A DNA stretch of 47,062 bases from an uncultured Bacteroidota bacterium (GTDB lineage: Bacteria; Bacteroidota; Bacteroidia; AKYH767-A; OLB10). Numbering within the stretch: position 1 is the stretch's first letter; each line of letters begins with the position of its first letter. The position numbers and the translations under genes are program-made. The stretch covers positions 1 to 47,062 of the forward strand of contig CAIRUC010000036.1 of NCBI GenBank assembly GCA_903881665.1. Direction: 5' to 3'. This document shows, in pieces, positions 25,656-34,660 of this stretch. The notes beneath the pieces were generated by a model. The model did not search any database, had not been told where the DNA came from, and was given only the letters and a program-made list of their open reading frames with translations.

Positions 25656-25704
25656 TTTTTGCGATTTACAATAAACCATTTTTTTATCCGACTGTTATTT
25701 TATC

Positions 25705-26901
25705 GTGGTCACTAAAAAAGATAATATAAATAATCTAGGAAGCCTTCTCAATAAAGAGGGCTTCTTTGATTCTATAGAGTGTGTACATCCTGCGTTTTTT
25801 ATTCTGCATCCCATTTCGAATGTTTTCTTGAATGCTAATTATTTCAGAAGTATTGAAAAGGGAGGATTTAAGGGATTAACATTTCGTTATTATTTACATC
25901 CGCAAAAAAATGGTAGGTTTCATTTTCAATATTTTCAATTGATCGATTTATCTGTGCGCGATCTAGAATCTATCGTAAATTTAGATCCTTATGGTAAAGT
26001 GCTTGCCGGTTTATCGGGTGTACTCGATAAGTTTATTTTTGGAATTCAACGCAACAAACCGCATTTCTTGGTGATTTGCGGTAATATGCTGTTGAGTGGT
26101 AATCACGGTCTTTACTGCGGCAGCGGAAATCATCAAGCCTTATTAGAAACCATCACGAAAGTGAAACAGGATCTTTCTAAGTCGGGGAAGGTGGCTGCTA
26201 TGATTGTAAAAGATTTTGAGGCCGATCACGATGCCTTAGGTCCATTGCTGAAGAAAGATAAGTTCCATTCAATGATCATGGATCCGATAATGGAAATGGA
26301 TCTTGCTCTGAATTGGAAGTCGTTCAGCGATTACTTGGCAGCGATGTCGTCAAAATACCGCGTGCGTGCCAATAATGTGAGGAAAAAATTAGCCGATACT
26401 ACTATCAAGCAATTTTCGCTTGCCGATGTGGAAGAACATTATGATCGTCTCGAATTCCTTTATAAATCGGTTCAACAAAAGAGTCCGATTCGCTTGATGC
26501 AATGCAGCTTTTTATATCTCAAAAATTTGATGACATATATGTCGGAAAAGGTAGTCATGAAAGCTTATATAGAGAATGGAGAAATCGTCGCTTTCCTCTG
26601 TGGAATCAAGAATGGGAAATCGCTCGAAGCGCATCATATCGGTATCGATTATAAGTATAATAAGAGCCACGCATTATATCAGAATATCCTATATGATTTT
26701 ATAGAGATGGGAATTCAGGAATCGATGAATCATATTTCCTTCGGAAGAACTGCGATGGAGATGAAGTCGACGGTAGGCGCGGTGCCGGTAACGTATAATG
26801 CATATATCCGTTTCGAAAACCGAGTTGTTAATTCGTTGATTTGTCATTTTTTACCTGACGAGCCGGCGGGCGATTGGGTGCAACGAAATCCGTTTAAATA
26901 G
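25705..26901 (+). CDS. PF04339-like acyltransferase (peptidogalycan type)
   Basis: A 398-residue protein with a GNAT-like C-terminal half: LEAHHIGIDYKYNKSHALYQ and FGRTAMEMKSTVGAVPVTY are the segments that recall the PF04339/FemAB-like N-acyltransferases. The N-terminal 200 residues are unusual and variable. The true substrate is not known. The start is GTG at 25705, the first codon of the open frame after the previous gene; the next ATG is far inside. It is 49 nt after the DUF885 stop. No terminator follows, only a long AT-rich gap. Confidence 0.75.
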   Translation: MVTKKDNINNLGSLLNKEGFFDSIECVHPAFFILHPISNVFLNANYFRSIEKGGFKGLTFRYYLHPQKNGRFHFQYFQLIDLSVRDLESIVNLDPYGKVLAGLSGVLDKFIFGIQRNKPHFLVICGNMLLSGNHGLYCGSGNHQALLETITKVKQDLSKSGKVAAMIVKDFEADHDALGPLLKKDKFHSMIMDPIMEMDLALNWKSFSDYLAAMSSKYRVRANNVRKKLADTTIKQFSLADVEEHYDRLEFLYKSVQQKSPIRLMQCSFLYLKNLMTYMSEKVVMKAYIENGEIVAFLCGIKNGKSLEAHHIGIDYKYNKSHALYQNILYDFIEMGIQESMNHISFGRTAMEMKSTVGAVPVTYNAYIRFENRVVNSLICHFLPDEPAGDWVQRNPFK

Positions 26902-27567
26902 AACTTTAAAATGCTTTAACTAGTATTATTTCAAATAAGTAAAATAATTAAAGTAAAAGTTTGAGCATTTTTATATTTCCTTTTACCTTGATATTTATAA
27001 AAAAAAAATTAAATAGCTATTTTAACTTGTATTTTGAAATTCACTTTTCCCTTTTAAAAATTTGACTATTTAATTTATTGCTGATATGATCTTTTCGCCG
27101 ATAATTCGCTTATGTGAAAAAAAATATCAAACGATTTTCATTGCCAATTATAGATGTATTCACTTTAAATGGGCTTTATTTACAATTTGGACTATAGATT
27201 GACTCTTTTTTTTATTAATAGGATATTATATCAAAAATATAATAAAACCTATTTAAAACCTAATATTATTGAATAAAAATGGCGGAAGCATTTTTTTAAT
27301 ACTCTTCAATTAAACTTACAGAATCGTTTTAATCTTCTAATTAGCTTTTACAAAAATCCAATTATATCATAAATTTTAATGCAATCAAATTTAGATTCAA
27401 TGTACATTTGATTTTTCGATTTATTAAAATAATTAACCTTTTAGATTTTTAATGTGCAGATCAATATTTTTTATTCAAGCCCTTTCAACCTACATTCACC
27501 CCCAATTTTCGGAAGTTTACACAAAAAACGATTACGCCTTTTTGAGTTGCTCTAACTTGCACGTATT
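26902..27567. other. 666-nt very AT-rich gap
   Basis: This stretch is visibly more AT-rich than anything else in the window, with long A and T runs and no open frame longer than about 30 codons on either strand. I find no hairpin with a T-run, no clear promoter pair, no tRNA and no remnant of a known protein. It must hold the start signals of the small sorting-domain protein at 27568. Confidence 0.6.
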
Positions 27568-27954
27568 GTGAGAAAGATAGGACTATTATTATTGATGACG
27601 GCAGCGATGTTATCCCTCCAGGAATCATCAGTGCGTGCAGGAAATATTGATATTCCTGTAGCAGGAAAATCATGTCTTTCATCCTTATCAGTTTCGTCTT
27701 ATCCTATGGCATATCCAAATCCATTTAGAGGTGAAACAAGTATCTTTTATAAAGCCGATAAGGATGAAACAATAGCCTTAAGGCTTTTTAGTGAAGAAGG
27801 AAAATTGATTGATGTAATTTACAGCGGTAAGGTGGAAAAAGAAACGATTAATCGTTTTGAACTTGACGGAAAATACATGCCCCCGGGTGTCTATTATTAT
27901 TCTATAGAGAATGGTGAGAAAATTGTTCACAAGCGACTTGAATTAGTCCGGTGA
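27568..27954 (+). CDS. Minimal T9SS sorting-domain protein, 128 aa
   Basis: An exported protein almost entirely made of secretion signals. Residues 1-24 are a signal peptide (MRKIGLLLLMTAAMLSLQ and on). A 20-residue linker follows. From residue 47 to the end it is a type A sorting domain: YPNPFRGETSIFYKA, then IALRLFSEEGKLIDVIY, MPPGVYYYSIENGE and VHKRLELVR. There is no room for a functional passenger. The start is GTG at 27568; no in-frame ATG is near. It is alone, with a terminator 60 nt downstream. It could be a small surface protein, a truncated derivative of a larger one, or a T9SS accessory factor; the sequence does not decide. Confidence 0.8.
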   Translation: MRKIGLLLLMTAAMLSLQESSVRAGNIDIPVAGKSCLSSLSVSSYPMAYPNPFRGETSIFYKADKDETIALRLFSEEGKLIDVIYSGKVEKETINRFELDGKYMPPGVYYYSIENGEKIVHKRLELVR

Positions 27955-28014
27955 ACGTAAGAGGTGTTTTTATGGTTTGATTGAGCATTCGTGGTCTTTG
28001 ATGATCTCGTTTGC

Positions 28015-28064
28015 AATTAAGAGGGATGCCACCGTAAGATGGCATCCCTTAATTATTCTTTTTT
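28015..28064 (+). terminator. Terminator of the small sorting-domain gene
   Basis: GGGATGCCA (28023-28031) pairs with TGGCATCCC (28040-28048). Outer AATTAA/TTAATT pairs lengthen the stem past a one-sided bulge, and a T-run follows at 28059. It may also act on the convergent DUF4139 gene. Confidence 0.88.
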
Positions 28065-28103
28065 TCGTTTATAATTAGTTCATATTGGGATAGAGACTTT
28101 TTA

Positions 28104-29738
28104 CTACATCCCACTTAGCTGTTTGTCCTTCGGATATTTAATGGAATAACTTAGCGTTTTCTTTATTGATTCTCCTACCTGGAGTGTGATTTTCCATTTC
28201 ACAATTCCACTACTAGTTAATTGTATTCCTCCACTTAGTTCAATTATTTTTATTTCAATATCTTTTTCCTGACTAACGGGTACTTGATCTTCGATTACAA
28301 TAGTAATTGGTTCTTTTTTGGTATTGCGAACAGTAAGTTCGTATGCAAATGATCTTTCTTTATTTCCTCCAAATAGTTTTGAAGAGGTGAGTTCTTTTAC
28401 TTTTTCGCGATTGAAGTTGATGCGTTGATCACGGCCTAACGATAGTGTTAAGGTATCATTGGTTTCTTCAGGATTTATATATGATTGTCCTACATATGCT
28501 CCGTCGAAGTAAATATTGGCTTGTCCAGGCGCAAGGTTTAAATTTTCCCAACCAGTAATTTGTGCAGTAAGGAATGCGTCATTGTCCATTTTCGGTACAG
28601 CTATATATTCGTAGTTGGCATCCGTTGTATAGTGTTGAATTTCTACTTGTGTTTCTAAGCTGCCTGAAGATATGTTATAGTGTCCCGGAATTTCATACGC
28701 AATATTTAATTGATTTTGGGAAATGGTTGCATTGTCCCATTTCATTACGTTTTGAGATACATTGGCTTCTTTTTCCATCATCATGGCAGGGGCGCCTGCC
28801 GTCATTGCATTACTATACCCATCAACACGCAGGCCTCTCATCTGCACATTCGGTTGTGAAAATCCTACAACCCATGGGTATAATTCAGGCTTATTTCCAC
28901 TTTGAGAAGGGTTACCAGTAGTAAGCGATAATGCAACGTTTTTCCAGTCTTCACCGGTTGATTGATTCACTTTTGCTTTGAAAATAATTTCTACGGGACT
29001 CTTTACATCTTTTACTCTTAAATCGTAGAAAGGCTGCCAGCTTACATTACTCTCGATAAGATAACTGAATTCGAAGTTGACTAGCGACTTCGATTTTCCA
29101 TCAACAGTTACAATAATATTTCCTTCCGGTTGATTATTGCGGACATTAATTTCGTTAATTTGATTATCGATTTTTGATAATTGCTCTTGAAGTTTCTTTT
29201 GTTGCAGACTATTATCGAGAATATCATCTTTAATAGCCAATAATTTTTTGCTGAAATATTCAACAATAGGCTCTAGCTCATCTGAAATTACTCCTGTATT
29301 ATTCCCTCCTATCGATTTGTTAGCTTGTAAAAAAGAAACAGTTTCGTTTAATACTGCAATTTTATTGTTTACCAAGCTTAATTTGTATTGAACTGTGTCG
29401 TGTTGTTCTTCAAGGTTCAATTGTTCTTTAGTTTTCCGATTGGCCGTTAAATAATTCTGTTTATAATTTACCGATAAAATGGTGGCATCGCCTAAACCTT
29501 TTACTGTTATACTTTGAGGATTAATGTAAGGTGAAAGTCCATCGAAAATAACTTCCTGATTTCCCAAATTTACAACGGCCTTGCCGGTTCGTGTTACTAG
29601 GGCTCCGTTTTGGTAGATTTTTACTTCTTTAATATCGGTATTGTTGATTCTGATTCTCTCTTGAGAGAATAAAAGTGAGCTGTTTAATATAAGCAGCATA
29701 AATAATAAGGTCTTTTTCATTTGAATTGGGCTATTCAT
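28104..29738 (-). CDS. DUF4139 / MuiA-family exported protein
   Basis: A 544-residue exported protein with a signal peptide ending LLFSQ. The N-terminal domain (about 30-110; IKEVKIYQNGALVTRTGKA) and a central coiled coil (about 110-195) precede the DUF4139 beta domain. The latter contains SWQPFYDLRVKD, the NVALSLTTGNPSQSG segment and LGRDQRINFNREKV. The family includes the mucoidy-inhibitor MuiA annotation, but its function is unproven. ATGs exist at 29738 and 29720. A -7-like TAATTTTA (29752-29745) lies 6 nt from the first. It stands alone and converges on the small sorting-domain gene. Confidence 0.88.
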   Translation of the reverse strand: MNSPIQMKKTLLFMLLILNSSLLFSQERIRINNTDIKEVKIYQNGALVTRTGKAVVNLGNQEVIFDGLSPYINPQSITVKGLGDATILSVNYKQNYLTANRKTKEQLNLEEQHDTVQYKLSLVNNKIAVLNETVSFLQANKSIGGNNTGVISDELEPIVEYFSKKLLAIKDDILDNSLQQKKLQEQLSKIDNQINEINVRNNQPEGNIIVTVDGKSKSLVNFEFSYLIESNVSWQPFYDLRVKDVKSPVEIIFKAKVNQSTGEDWKNVALSLTTGNPSQSGNKPELYPWVVGFSQPNVQMRGLRVDGYSNAMTAGAPAMMMEKEANVSQNVMKWDNATISQNQLNIAYEIPGHYNISSGSLETQVEIQHYTTDANYEYIAVPKMDNDAFLTAQITGWENLNLAPGQANIYFDGAYVGQSYINPEETNDTLTLSLGRDQRINFNREKVKELTSSKLFGGNKERSFAYELTVRNTKKEPITIVIEDQVPVSQEKDIEIKIIELSGGIQLTSSGIVKWKITLQVGESIKKTLSYSIKYPKDKQLSGM

Positions 29739-29901
29739 GTTTGTTAAAATTAAGAATTCTTTGCACCTGATACTTTTAGATTAATAATTCCATAAAAGAA
29801 ATAATAGCCCCATTTATGCCTATGCATGAGTTTTTAATAGGGCAATTGAAAGACATCTGTATGTCGTGATTTTTCTTTATTAATTGAATAGTAATCACAT
29901 G

Positions 29902-29931
29902 TTGTATACAATAGTATTAAGTGTACTTTTG
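29902..29931 (+). promoter_or_regulatory. recF: recF promoter (-33 and -7 boxes)
   Basis: TTG at 29902-29904 and TACTTTTG at 29924-29931 are 19 nt apart, a good full match. The box ends 7 nt before the recF ATG, so the transcript should be leaderless or nearly so. Confidence 0.7.
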
Positions 29932-29938
29932 CGTTGTT

Positions 29939-31030
29939 ATGTATTTAAGTCGTTTAGCGCTGTTCAATTTTAAAAATTATAGCGAAGCTGAGTTTGATTT
30001 CAGTCCCGGAGCCAACGCCCTTACTGGTGCTAACGGCAGTGGCAAAACAAATATACTCGACGCTATCCATTATTTATGTCTTTGTAAAAGTTATTTTCAT
30101 TCAACCGATAGTTTGAATATTCGTCACGACTCTGCATTTTTCTCGATTGCGGGGAAGTTTCATTTGGGGGAAGGAGAGGGCGGTGACGATGTTTTTGTGG
30201 GTATGAAAGCGGGACAAAAGAAGATTGTTAAGCGTAACCAGAAGGAATACAATCGTTTTAGTGAGCATATTGGTTTGTTGCCGGTAGTAATGGTGGCTCC
30301 CATCGATCAGGAGCTTATAACAGGTCCAGGCGATGAGCGCCGAAAATTAATGGATAACATCATTAGTCAATATGATCATCTGTACCTCGAGAACTTGGTG
30401 AATTATAACAAGGTACTTCAACAAAGAAATGCGCTTTTAAAACAATCTGGAAAAGGTGCCTATGTGGAAGCGTCGATGTGGCAAATATGGGATGAACAAT
30501 TGGCTGTTTATGGTACACGCATACATGAAGCAAGAAAGGAATTTATTGCTCGTTTTGTACCTGTATTTAATCGTTATTATGCTTACTTAACCGATGATAG
30601 TGAACAAGTGAATTTTGGATATGAGTCGAAATTGCACGTTGAGCCGTTAATCAGTTTATTGCAAAAAGCACATAGCCGCGATTTGATGTTGCAATACACT
30701 TCGGTTGGGGTGCACCGCGACGATTTAGAACTTCTGCTTAATAACTATCCAGTAAAGAAAATTGGATCTCAAGGTCAGCAGAAGTCGTTTGTATTGGCCG
30801 TGAAATTAGCTCAGTTCGAATTAATAAAAGAGTCGAGTGGGGTGAAGCCGTTTTTATTACTCGACGATATTTTTGATAAACTCGATATCCATCGAATTAC
30901 TCGATTGATGGAGCTTGTGAGTAATGATACCTTCGGACAACTATTTATTACCGACACCGCTGAGGAACATATTAGGGGTGTTTTTGAAAAAATAAATGTT
31001 GGGTTGAAGGTTTTTCAATGCAAAAAGTAA
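29939..31030 (+). CDS. recF: DNA replication and repair protein RecF
   Basis: SMC-like ATPase that helps load RecA at gaps with RecO and RecR. From the ATG at 29939 it has 363 residues. Walker A is GANGSGKT (30-37); the ABC-type signature is in GSQGQQKSFVLAVKLAQF; Walker B and D-loop are PFLLLDDIFDKLD. I reject the upstream GTG at 29921 because it lies before the promoter box. The usual dnaA-dnaN-gyrB neighbours are absent: the gene stands alone here. A terminator follows. Confidence 0.96.
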   Translation: MYLSRLALFNFKNYSEAEFDFSPGANALTGANGSGKTNILDAIHYLCLCKSYFHSTDSLNIRHDSAFFSIAGKFHLGEGEGGDDVFVGMKAGQKKIVKRNQKEYNRFSEHIGLLPVVMVAPIDQELITGPGDERRKLMDNIISQYDHLYLENLVNYNKVLQQRNALLKQSGKGAYVEASMWQIWDEQLAVYGTRIHEARKEFIARFVPVFNRYYAYLTDDSEQVNFGYESKLHVEPLISLLQKAHSRDLMLQYTSVGVHRDDLELLLNNYPVKKIGSQGQQKSFVLAVKLAQFELIKESSGVKPFLLLDDIFDKLDIHRITRLMELVSNDTFGQLFITDTAEEHIRGVFEKINVGLKVFQCKK

Positions 31031-31127
31031 ATTTTGAATTACTGGCGCCATTCTTTGGGGAACACAGATTATCCTCGATGGGGCTAAAAAGATTTGAAAA
31101 GGATTTTAATATTAGCAAAGAAGCATT

Positions 31128-31165
31128 GTAATAAACCCTGAATAGTGTTGTTCGGGATTTTTTTA
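31128..31165 (+). terminator. recF terminator
   Basis: CCTGAA (31137-31142) pairs with TTCGGG (31151-31156, one G-U) and is followed by a T-run. It sits about 100 nt after the recF stop; the sequence between shows no gene. Confidence 0.7.
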
Positions 31166-31262
31166 TTACGGAAATAATATCGACTCTAATTTAGGGGATT
31201 GGCTGATGCGTTATTTTGATTAGGCTCAATGACCACAAAATTCATTCATTCAGTCATTGATT

Positions 31263-32678
31263 TTATTTTCCGCTTCGCTGCAGAATGGTACGCACGGTAT
31301 AAAAAAGAATTTTAAAATCGAGAGCTAACGACATGTTTTCAATGTAAATAATGTCGTATTTCAATCGCTGTATCATTTGAGTTACATTCTCTGCATATCC
31401 ATATTTCACTTGTCCCCAAGAGGTAATTCCAGGACGAACTTTGTGGAGGTGACGATAATGCGGTGCTTCTTGCATGATCTGATCAATAAAATATTGTCGC
31501 TCAGGCCGAGGTCCTACCATCGACATGTCGCCAATTAAAACATTATAAAATTGCGGAATTTCATCAAGACGAACTTTTCGCATAAACTTTCCAAATGGTG
31601 TAATGCGCGAGTCGGAGGAACTACTCAACATTGGTGTTCCTTTTTCGGCACCTACAAACATTGAACGGAATTTATAAATCGTAAAAGGATTTCCATGTAA
31701 TCCTATTCGCTCTTGCGCAAAGAAAACAGGTCCGCGAGAAGAAAACTTAATAATGAGTGCGGTGAAAATATAAACGGGCGATAATAGGAATAAAAAAAAT
31801 AAAGAAACTGTAATGTCGATTATACGCTTAAATGATTGTTGCCAAACGGGCATTAAACTCGGATTAATAATAATTAATGGCGATCCAAAAATGGATGTCA
31901 TTTTTACTGAGCCTGATAATATATCATACATATCGGGCATTATTTTAATGATGAGATCTTTGTCTTCGAGCTCATTAATAATTCGTCCGATAAATTCGTG
32001 TTCAGAAGATTCGATGGCAATAATTACTTCTTCAATATGATATTGATCAATTATTTTTGAAAGATCTTCTAAGCCCCCTAAATGAGCAAGATTGTCTTTG
32101 AAATATTTTCCGTTATTATGGTCAATGTGGATGAAACCAACAAATTTATAACCTTGACTTAATGGCTCCGATTCTAATTCAGTATATAATCCTACCGCAC
32201 GTTGTGAACTACCAATAATAAGAGTGGGAAAACCTATTTTACGGCTTTTTATCTTTCGAGATGTATAAGTGGTAATTAAAAAACGGAATAGGATAGTAAT
32301 GAAAAAATGAAGCGAAAACAACGCCATAAAAGTGCTGTAATAACTGCGGTAAGAAACGATAACATCGTCGAGTAATAGCGAGAAGAAAATAATAATACAT
32401 CCAATCAAAGAAACGATAAGCGTTTGACCAAATTCCTTTAAACGTGATTTTCGATAGATGTCATTATAGGTCCCCATTAAGGAATACACAATAACCCACG
32501 CAACCGGGAGTACTGTTATGCCCATAAAGAAGTTTTTATCGGGCTGAATGGGTAATTTATAACCATATAATACCGATTCAATCTCAATCTTACGATAAAG
32601 ATAAAAGATGCTCCATGCCAAAGTAGCTGCCAATAAATCGGCAAATAAATACTTTGTTATTTGTAATACGCGATTCAT
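31263..32678 (-). CDS. Polyprenyl-phosphate sugar phosphotransferase
   Basis: A 471-residue inner-membrane enzyme that starts glycan synthesis by moving a sugar phosphate onto undecaprenyl phosphate. The N-terminal half has four membrane helices and a CoA-binding-like domain (GFPTLIIGSSQRAVGLYTE). The C-terminal half is the bacterial sugar transferase domain PF02397: KRIIDITVSLFFLFLLSP, GPVFFAQERIGLHGNPF, FRSMFVGAE, RLDEIPQFYNVLIGDMSMVG and PRPERQYF. The particular sugar is not clear. It shares one base with the upstream lipoprotein gene, so the two are co-translated. It probably initiates an exopolysaccharide or O-antigen, but no other glycosyltransferase is in the window. Confidence 0.94.
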   Translation of the reverse strand: MNRVLQITKYLFADLLAATLAWSIFYLYRKIEIESVLYGYKLPIQPDKNFFMGITVLPVAWVIVYSLMGTYNDIYRKSRLKEFGQTLIVSLIGCIIIFFSLLLDDVIVSYRSYYSTFMALFSLHFFITILFRFLITTYTSRKIKSRKIGFPTLIIGSSQRAVGLYTELESEPLSQGYKFVGFIHIDHNNGKYFKDNLAHLGGLEDLSKIIDQYHIEEVIIAIESSEHEFIGRIINELEDKDLIIKIMPDMYDILSGSVKMTSIFGSPLIIINPSLMPVWQQSFKRIIDITVSLFFLFLLSPVYIFTALIIKFSSRGPVFFAQERIGLHGNPFTIYKFRSMFVGAEKGTPMLSSSSDSRITPFGKFMRKVRLDEIPQFYNVLIGDMSMVGPRPERQYFIDQIMQEAPHYRHLHKVRPGITSWGQVKYGYAENVTQMIQRLKYDIIYIENMSLALDFKILFYTVRTILQRSGK

Positions 32679-33556
32679 TAGTTACTTATCAGCTTCACAT
32701 TATCGATATATAAAGTCCCGGATGATTCTCCGCTTGCTAGTTGCATGTAGAAATAGACTTTAAATTTTGCGATATCGAAATTCGCATTCACGAACTTGCT
32801 TAGGTTTATATAGGTTTTGTTCCAATCGATACTAGGATTAAAGAGGATCACCGGAATATTTCTTGTGTCATTCGAAAGTATTCCTTTTAAACCCACCGTA
32901 AATGCATGGTTGCATTTGTAATTTAATTCTAGGTAAATATCTTTTCCTCTTGCCAAATAATAGCCGTCATTTACACTGGTTGCTTCAATAATATAATTGG
33001 CCGATGTGGCTTCTAATCTTAGACTACGTTGCCCTTCAAATACAATTGTTGAATCAATGGCTAGGCCTGCTAGTGAATTGGAAGTGGTTTCCATACTGAT
33101 TCCTCCTCCACTGGTATCTTTTTCGAAATCTTCGTACCATGTATATGACAAAGCAGGAAAATAAGAAACAGGAAAGGTATCAACTATGGTGGTTTGTCCA
33201 GGCATGAAATTGAGCGTTGTGGTATAACCTTTATATAATGGATAGGCCGATCTAGTAGCTGCAATTCCATTTTCATAAATGCCAGGCAGCAATATGACTT
33301 GTTTACTTCCTGATTCAAGTACCGGAATTTTTGCAGGCAATTCAAAAGTGCCGAGGTATTGGTTATTTACATAAACCCAAACATCTTTCACCTTATTAGA
33401 ATTACTTCCTTGGTTCGGATAGTTTGAACTTACAGCAACATGATTTACTTCCAAATAGGCAGGTTGTGGTTCTGCTGGATTAATAATGTTACAGCTTTGC
33501 ACGGTGAGCGCAAATGCAACAAAAAACAAATAAAAGACCGTACGAAGTGAATGCAT
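32678..33556 (-). CDS. Hypothetical lipoprotein in the glycan cluster
   Basis: A 292-residue exported lipoprotein; the signal peptide ends VQSC at C22. The mature part looks beta-rich, with an N-terminal domain (VWVYVNNQYLGTFELPA, a PEGA-like pattern) and a C-terminal half resembling a carbohydrate-binding or jellyroll domain: VFEGQRSLRLEA, YLARGKDIYLELNYKCN and SGTLYIDNVKLIS. Both assignments are weak. Its overlap with the sugar transferase suggests a link to cell-surface glycan, but this is inference. It begins 13 nt after the Gfo/Idh gene. Confidence 0.82.
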   Translation of the reverse strand: MHSLRTVFYLFFVAFALTVQSCNIINPAEPQPAYLEVNHVAVSSNYPNQGSNSNKVKDVWVYVNNQYLGTFELPAKIPVLESGSKQVILLPGIYENGIAATRSAYPLYKGYTTTLNFMPGQTTIVDTFPVSYFPALSYTWYEDFEKDTSGGGISMETTSNSLAGLAIDSTIVFEGQRSLRLEATSANYIIEATSVNDGYYLARGKDIYLELNYKCNHAFTVGLKGILSNDTRNIPVILFNPSIDWNKTYINLSKFVNANFDIAKFKVYFYMQLASGESSGTLYIDNVKLISN

Positions 33557-33568
33557 ATTGGAGCGGTA

Positions 33569-34546
33569 TTAGGAAATTATTGCAGGTAACGACTTTAATT
33601 TATCGGCAATTTGGTGAGCTATAACTAAGGCAGTGTAGCCGTCTTCTATTGGAACTAACGGCTTACGGTCGTGTAAAATTGCATCAGCAAACGAATCAAG
33701 CTCTTCTTTTATTGCGTTGGTTTCATCCACCTTTGGATTTTCGAAGTAAATCTGCTTCGAACCTTTGTTTTCTCCTAAGTCGATAGTAAGCGCTAATGGA
33801 TCAGGTGTGCCGTGAACTTCTTTTAATCGTACCACTTCTGTAGTTTTTTTTAAAAAGTCGACAGATATATAGGCATCTTTTTGAAAGAATCGAGTTTTTC
33901 GCATGTTCTTCAATGAAATACGGCTGGCTGTGAGATTGGCCACACAACCATTGTCGAATTCAATGCGAGCATTGGCAATGTCAGGGGTGTCACTCACTAC
34001 AGCAACTCCACTTGTACTTATTTTTTTAACTGTCGATTTTACAGTGCTTAATACAATGTCAATGTCGTGAATCATTAAATCCAATACAACCGATACATCA
34101 GTACCTCTCGGGTTAAATTGTGCTAATCGATGAGTCTCAATAAACATCGGTTGCTTAATGTAGGATACTGCTGATTTAAACGCGGGATTAAATCGTTCTA
34201 CATGGCCCACTTGAACCTTTACATTCGCTTCTTCCGCAAGTCCCATCATTTCTTTTGCCTCCGCAACGCTGTTGGCTAATGGTTTTTCTATAAAAATATG
34301 TTTCGAAAGGCGCAATGCTTTAACGGCACATTCATAGTGATTAACAGTGGGAGTAACAATATCAATTACATCACACAAATGTAATAAACGGTCAATCGAA
34401 TCGAAATAAGTTACGCCTGGTACTTGTTGCGCCGTATTCGGATCTGGATCATAAAATCCTACTAATTCATATTTAGGTAGTTCTTGAATTAACCGGATAT
34501 GTATTTTACCCAGATGCCCAGCTCCTAAAACTCCGATCTTTAACAT
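33569..34546 (-). CDS. Gfo/Idh/MocA-family oxidoreductase
   Basis: An NAD(P)-dependent sugar or inositol dehydrogenase of about 325 residues. From the ATG at 34546 it starts with the Rossmann motif MLKIGVLGAGHLGKIH. HIFIEKPLANSVAEAKEM contains the family EKP motif. The substrate cannot be read. The longer frame to 34687 overlaps the divergent pcm gene and adds 47 unrelated residues, so I reject it; an exact -7 box (TAATTTTG) lies in that stretch. It is the first gene of the cluster with the lipoprotein and sugar transferase. A role in making a sugar precursor is plausible but not shown. Confidence 0.93.
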   Translation of the reverse strand: MLKIGVLGAGHLGKIHIRLIQELPKYELVGFYDPDPNTAQQVPGVTYFDSIDRLLHLCDVIDIVTPTVNHYECAVKALRLSKHIFIEKPLANSVAEAKEMMGLAEEANVKVQVGHVERFNPAFKSAVSYIKQPMFIETHRLAQFNPRGTDVSVVLDLMIHDIDIVLSTVKSTVKKISTSGVAVVSDTPDIANARIEFDNGCVANLTASRISLKNMRKTRFFQKDAYISVDFLKKTTEVVRLKEVHGTPDPLALTIDLGENKGSKQIYFENPKVDETNAIKEELDSFADAILHDRKPLVPIEDGYTALVIAHQIADKLKSLPAIIS

Positions 34547-34561
34547 TCCTGAAATTTTGTG

Positions 34562-34569
34562 CAAAATTA
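34562..34569 (-). promoter_or_regulatory. Promoter -7 box of the glycan cluster
   Basis: TAATTTTG on the minus strand (34569-34562) is an exact consensus match, 15 nt before the ATG at 34546. It supports the shorter start. Confidence 0.6.
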
Positions 34570-34648
34570 CAGCATTTTTCAATCTGTCCTTGTTGAAAAC
34601 ATAAAGGAAGATGATAACATTTTTCTCTTTCGTTACCAATTCAATCTC

Positions 34649-34656
34649 TAATTTAG
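34649..34656 (+). promoter_or_regulatory. pcm: pcm promoter -7 box
   Basis: TAATTTAG fits TAnnTTnG and ends 4 nt before the GTG at 34661. A TTTCG around 34628-34632 is a possible -33 box. It predicts a leaderless GTG start. Confidence 0.5.
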
Positions 34657-34660
34657 CACT

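Noticed and set aside
29921..29938. GTG start for recF
   Set aside because: It lies inside the promoter; the ATG at 29939 begins the conserved MYLSRLALFNF.
31088..31130. Short frame MGLKRFEKDFNISKEAL after recF
   Set aside because: Only 17 codons, no recognisable start signal, and no match I know of; too little to call a gene.
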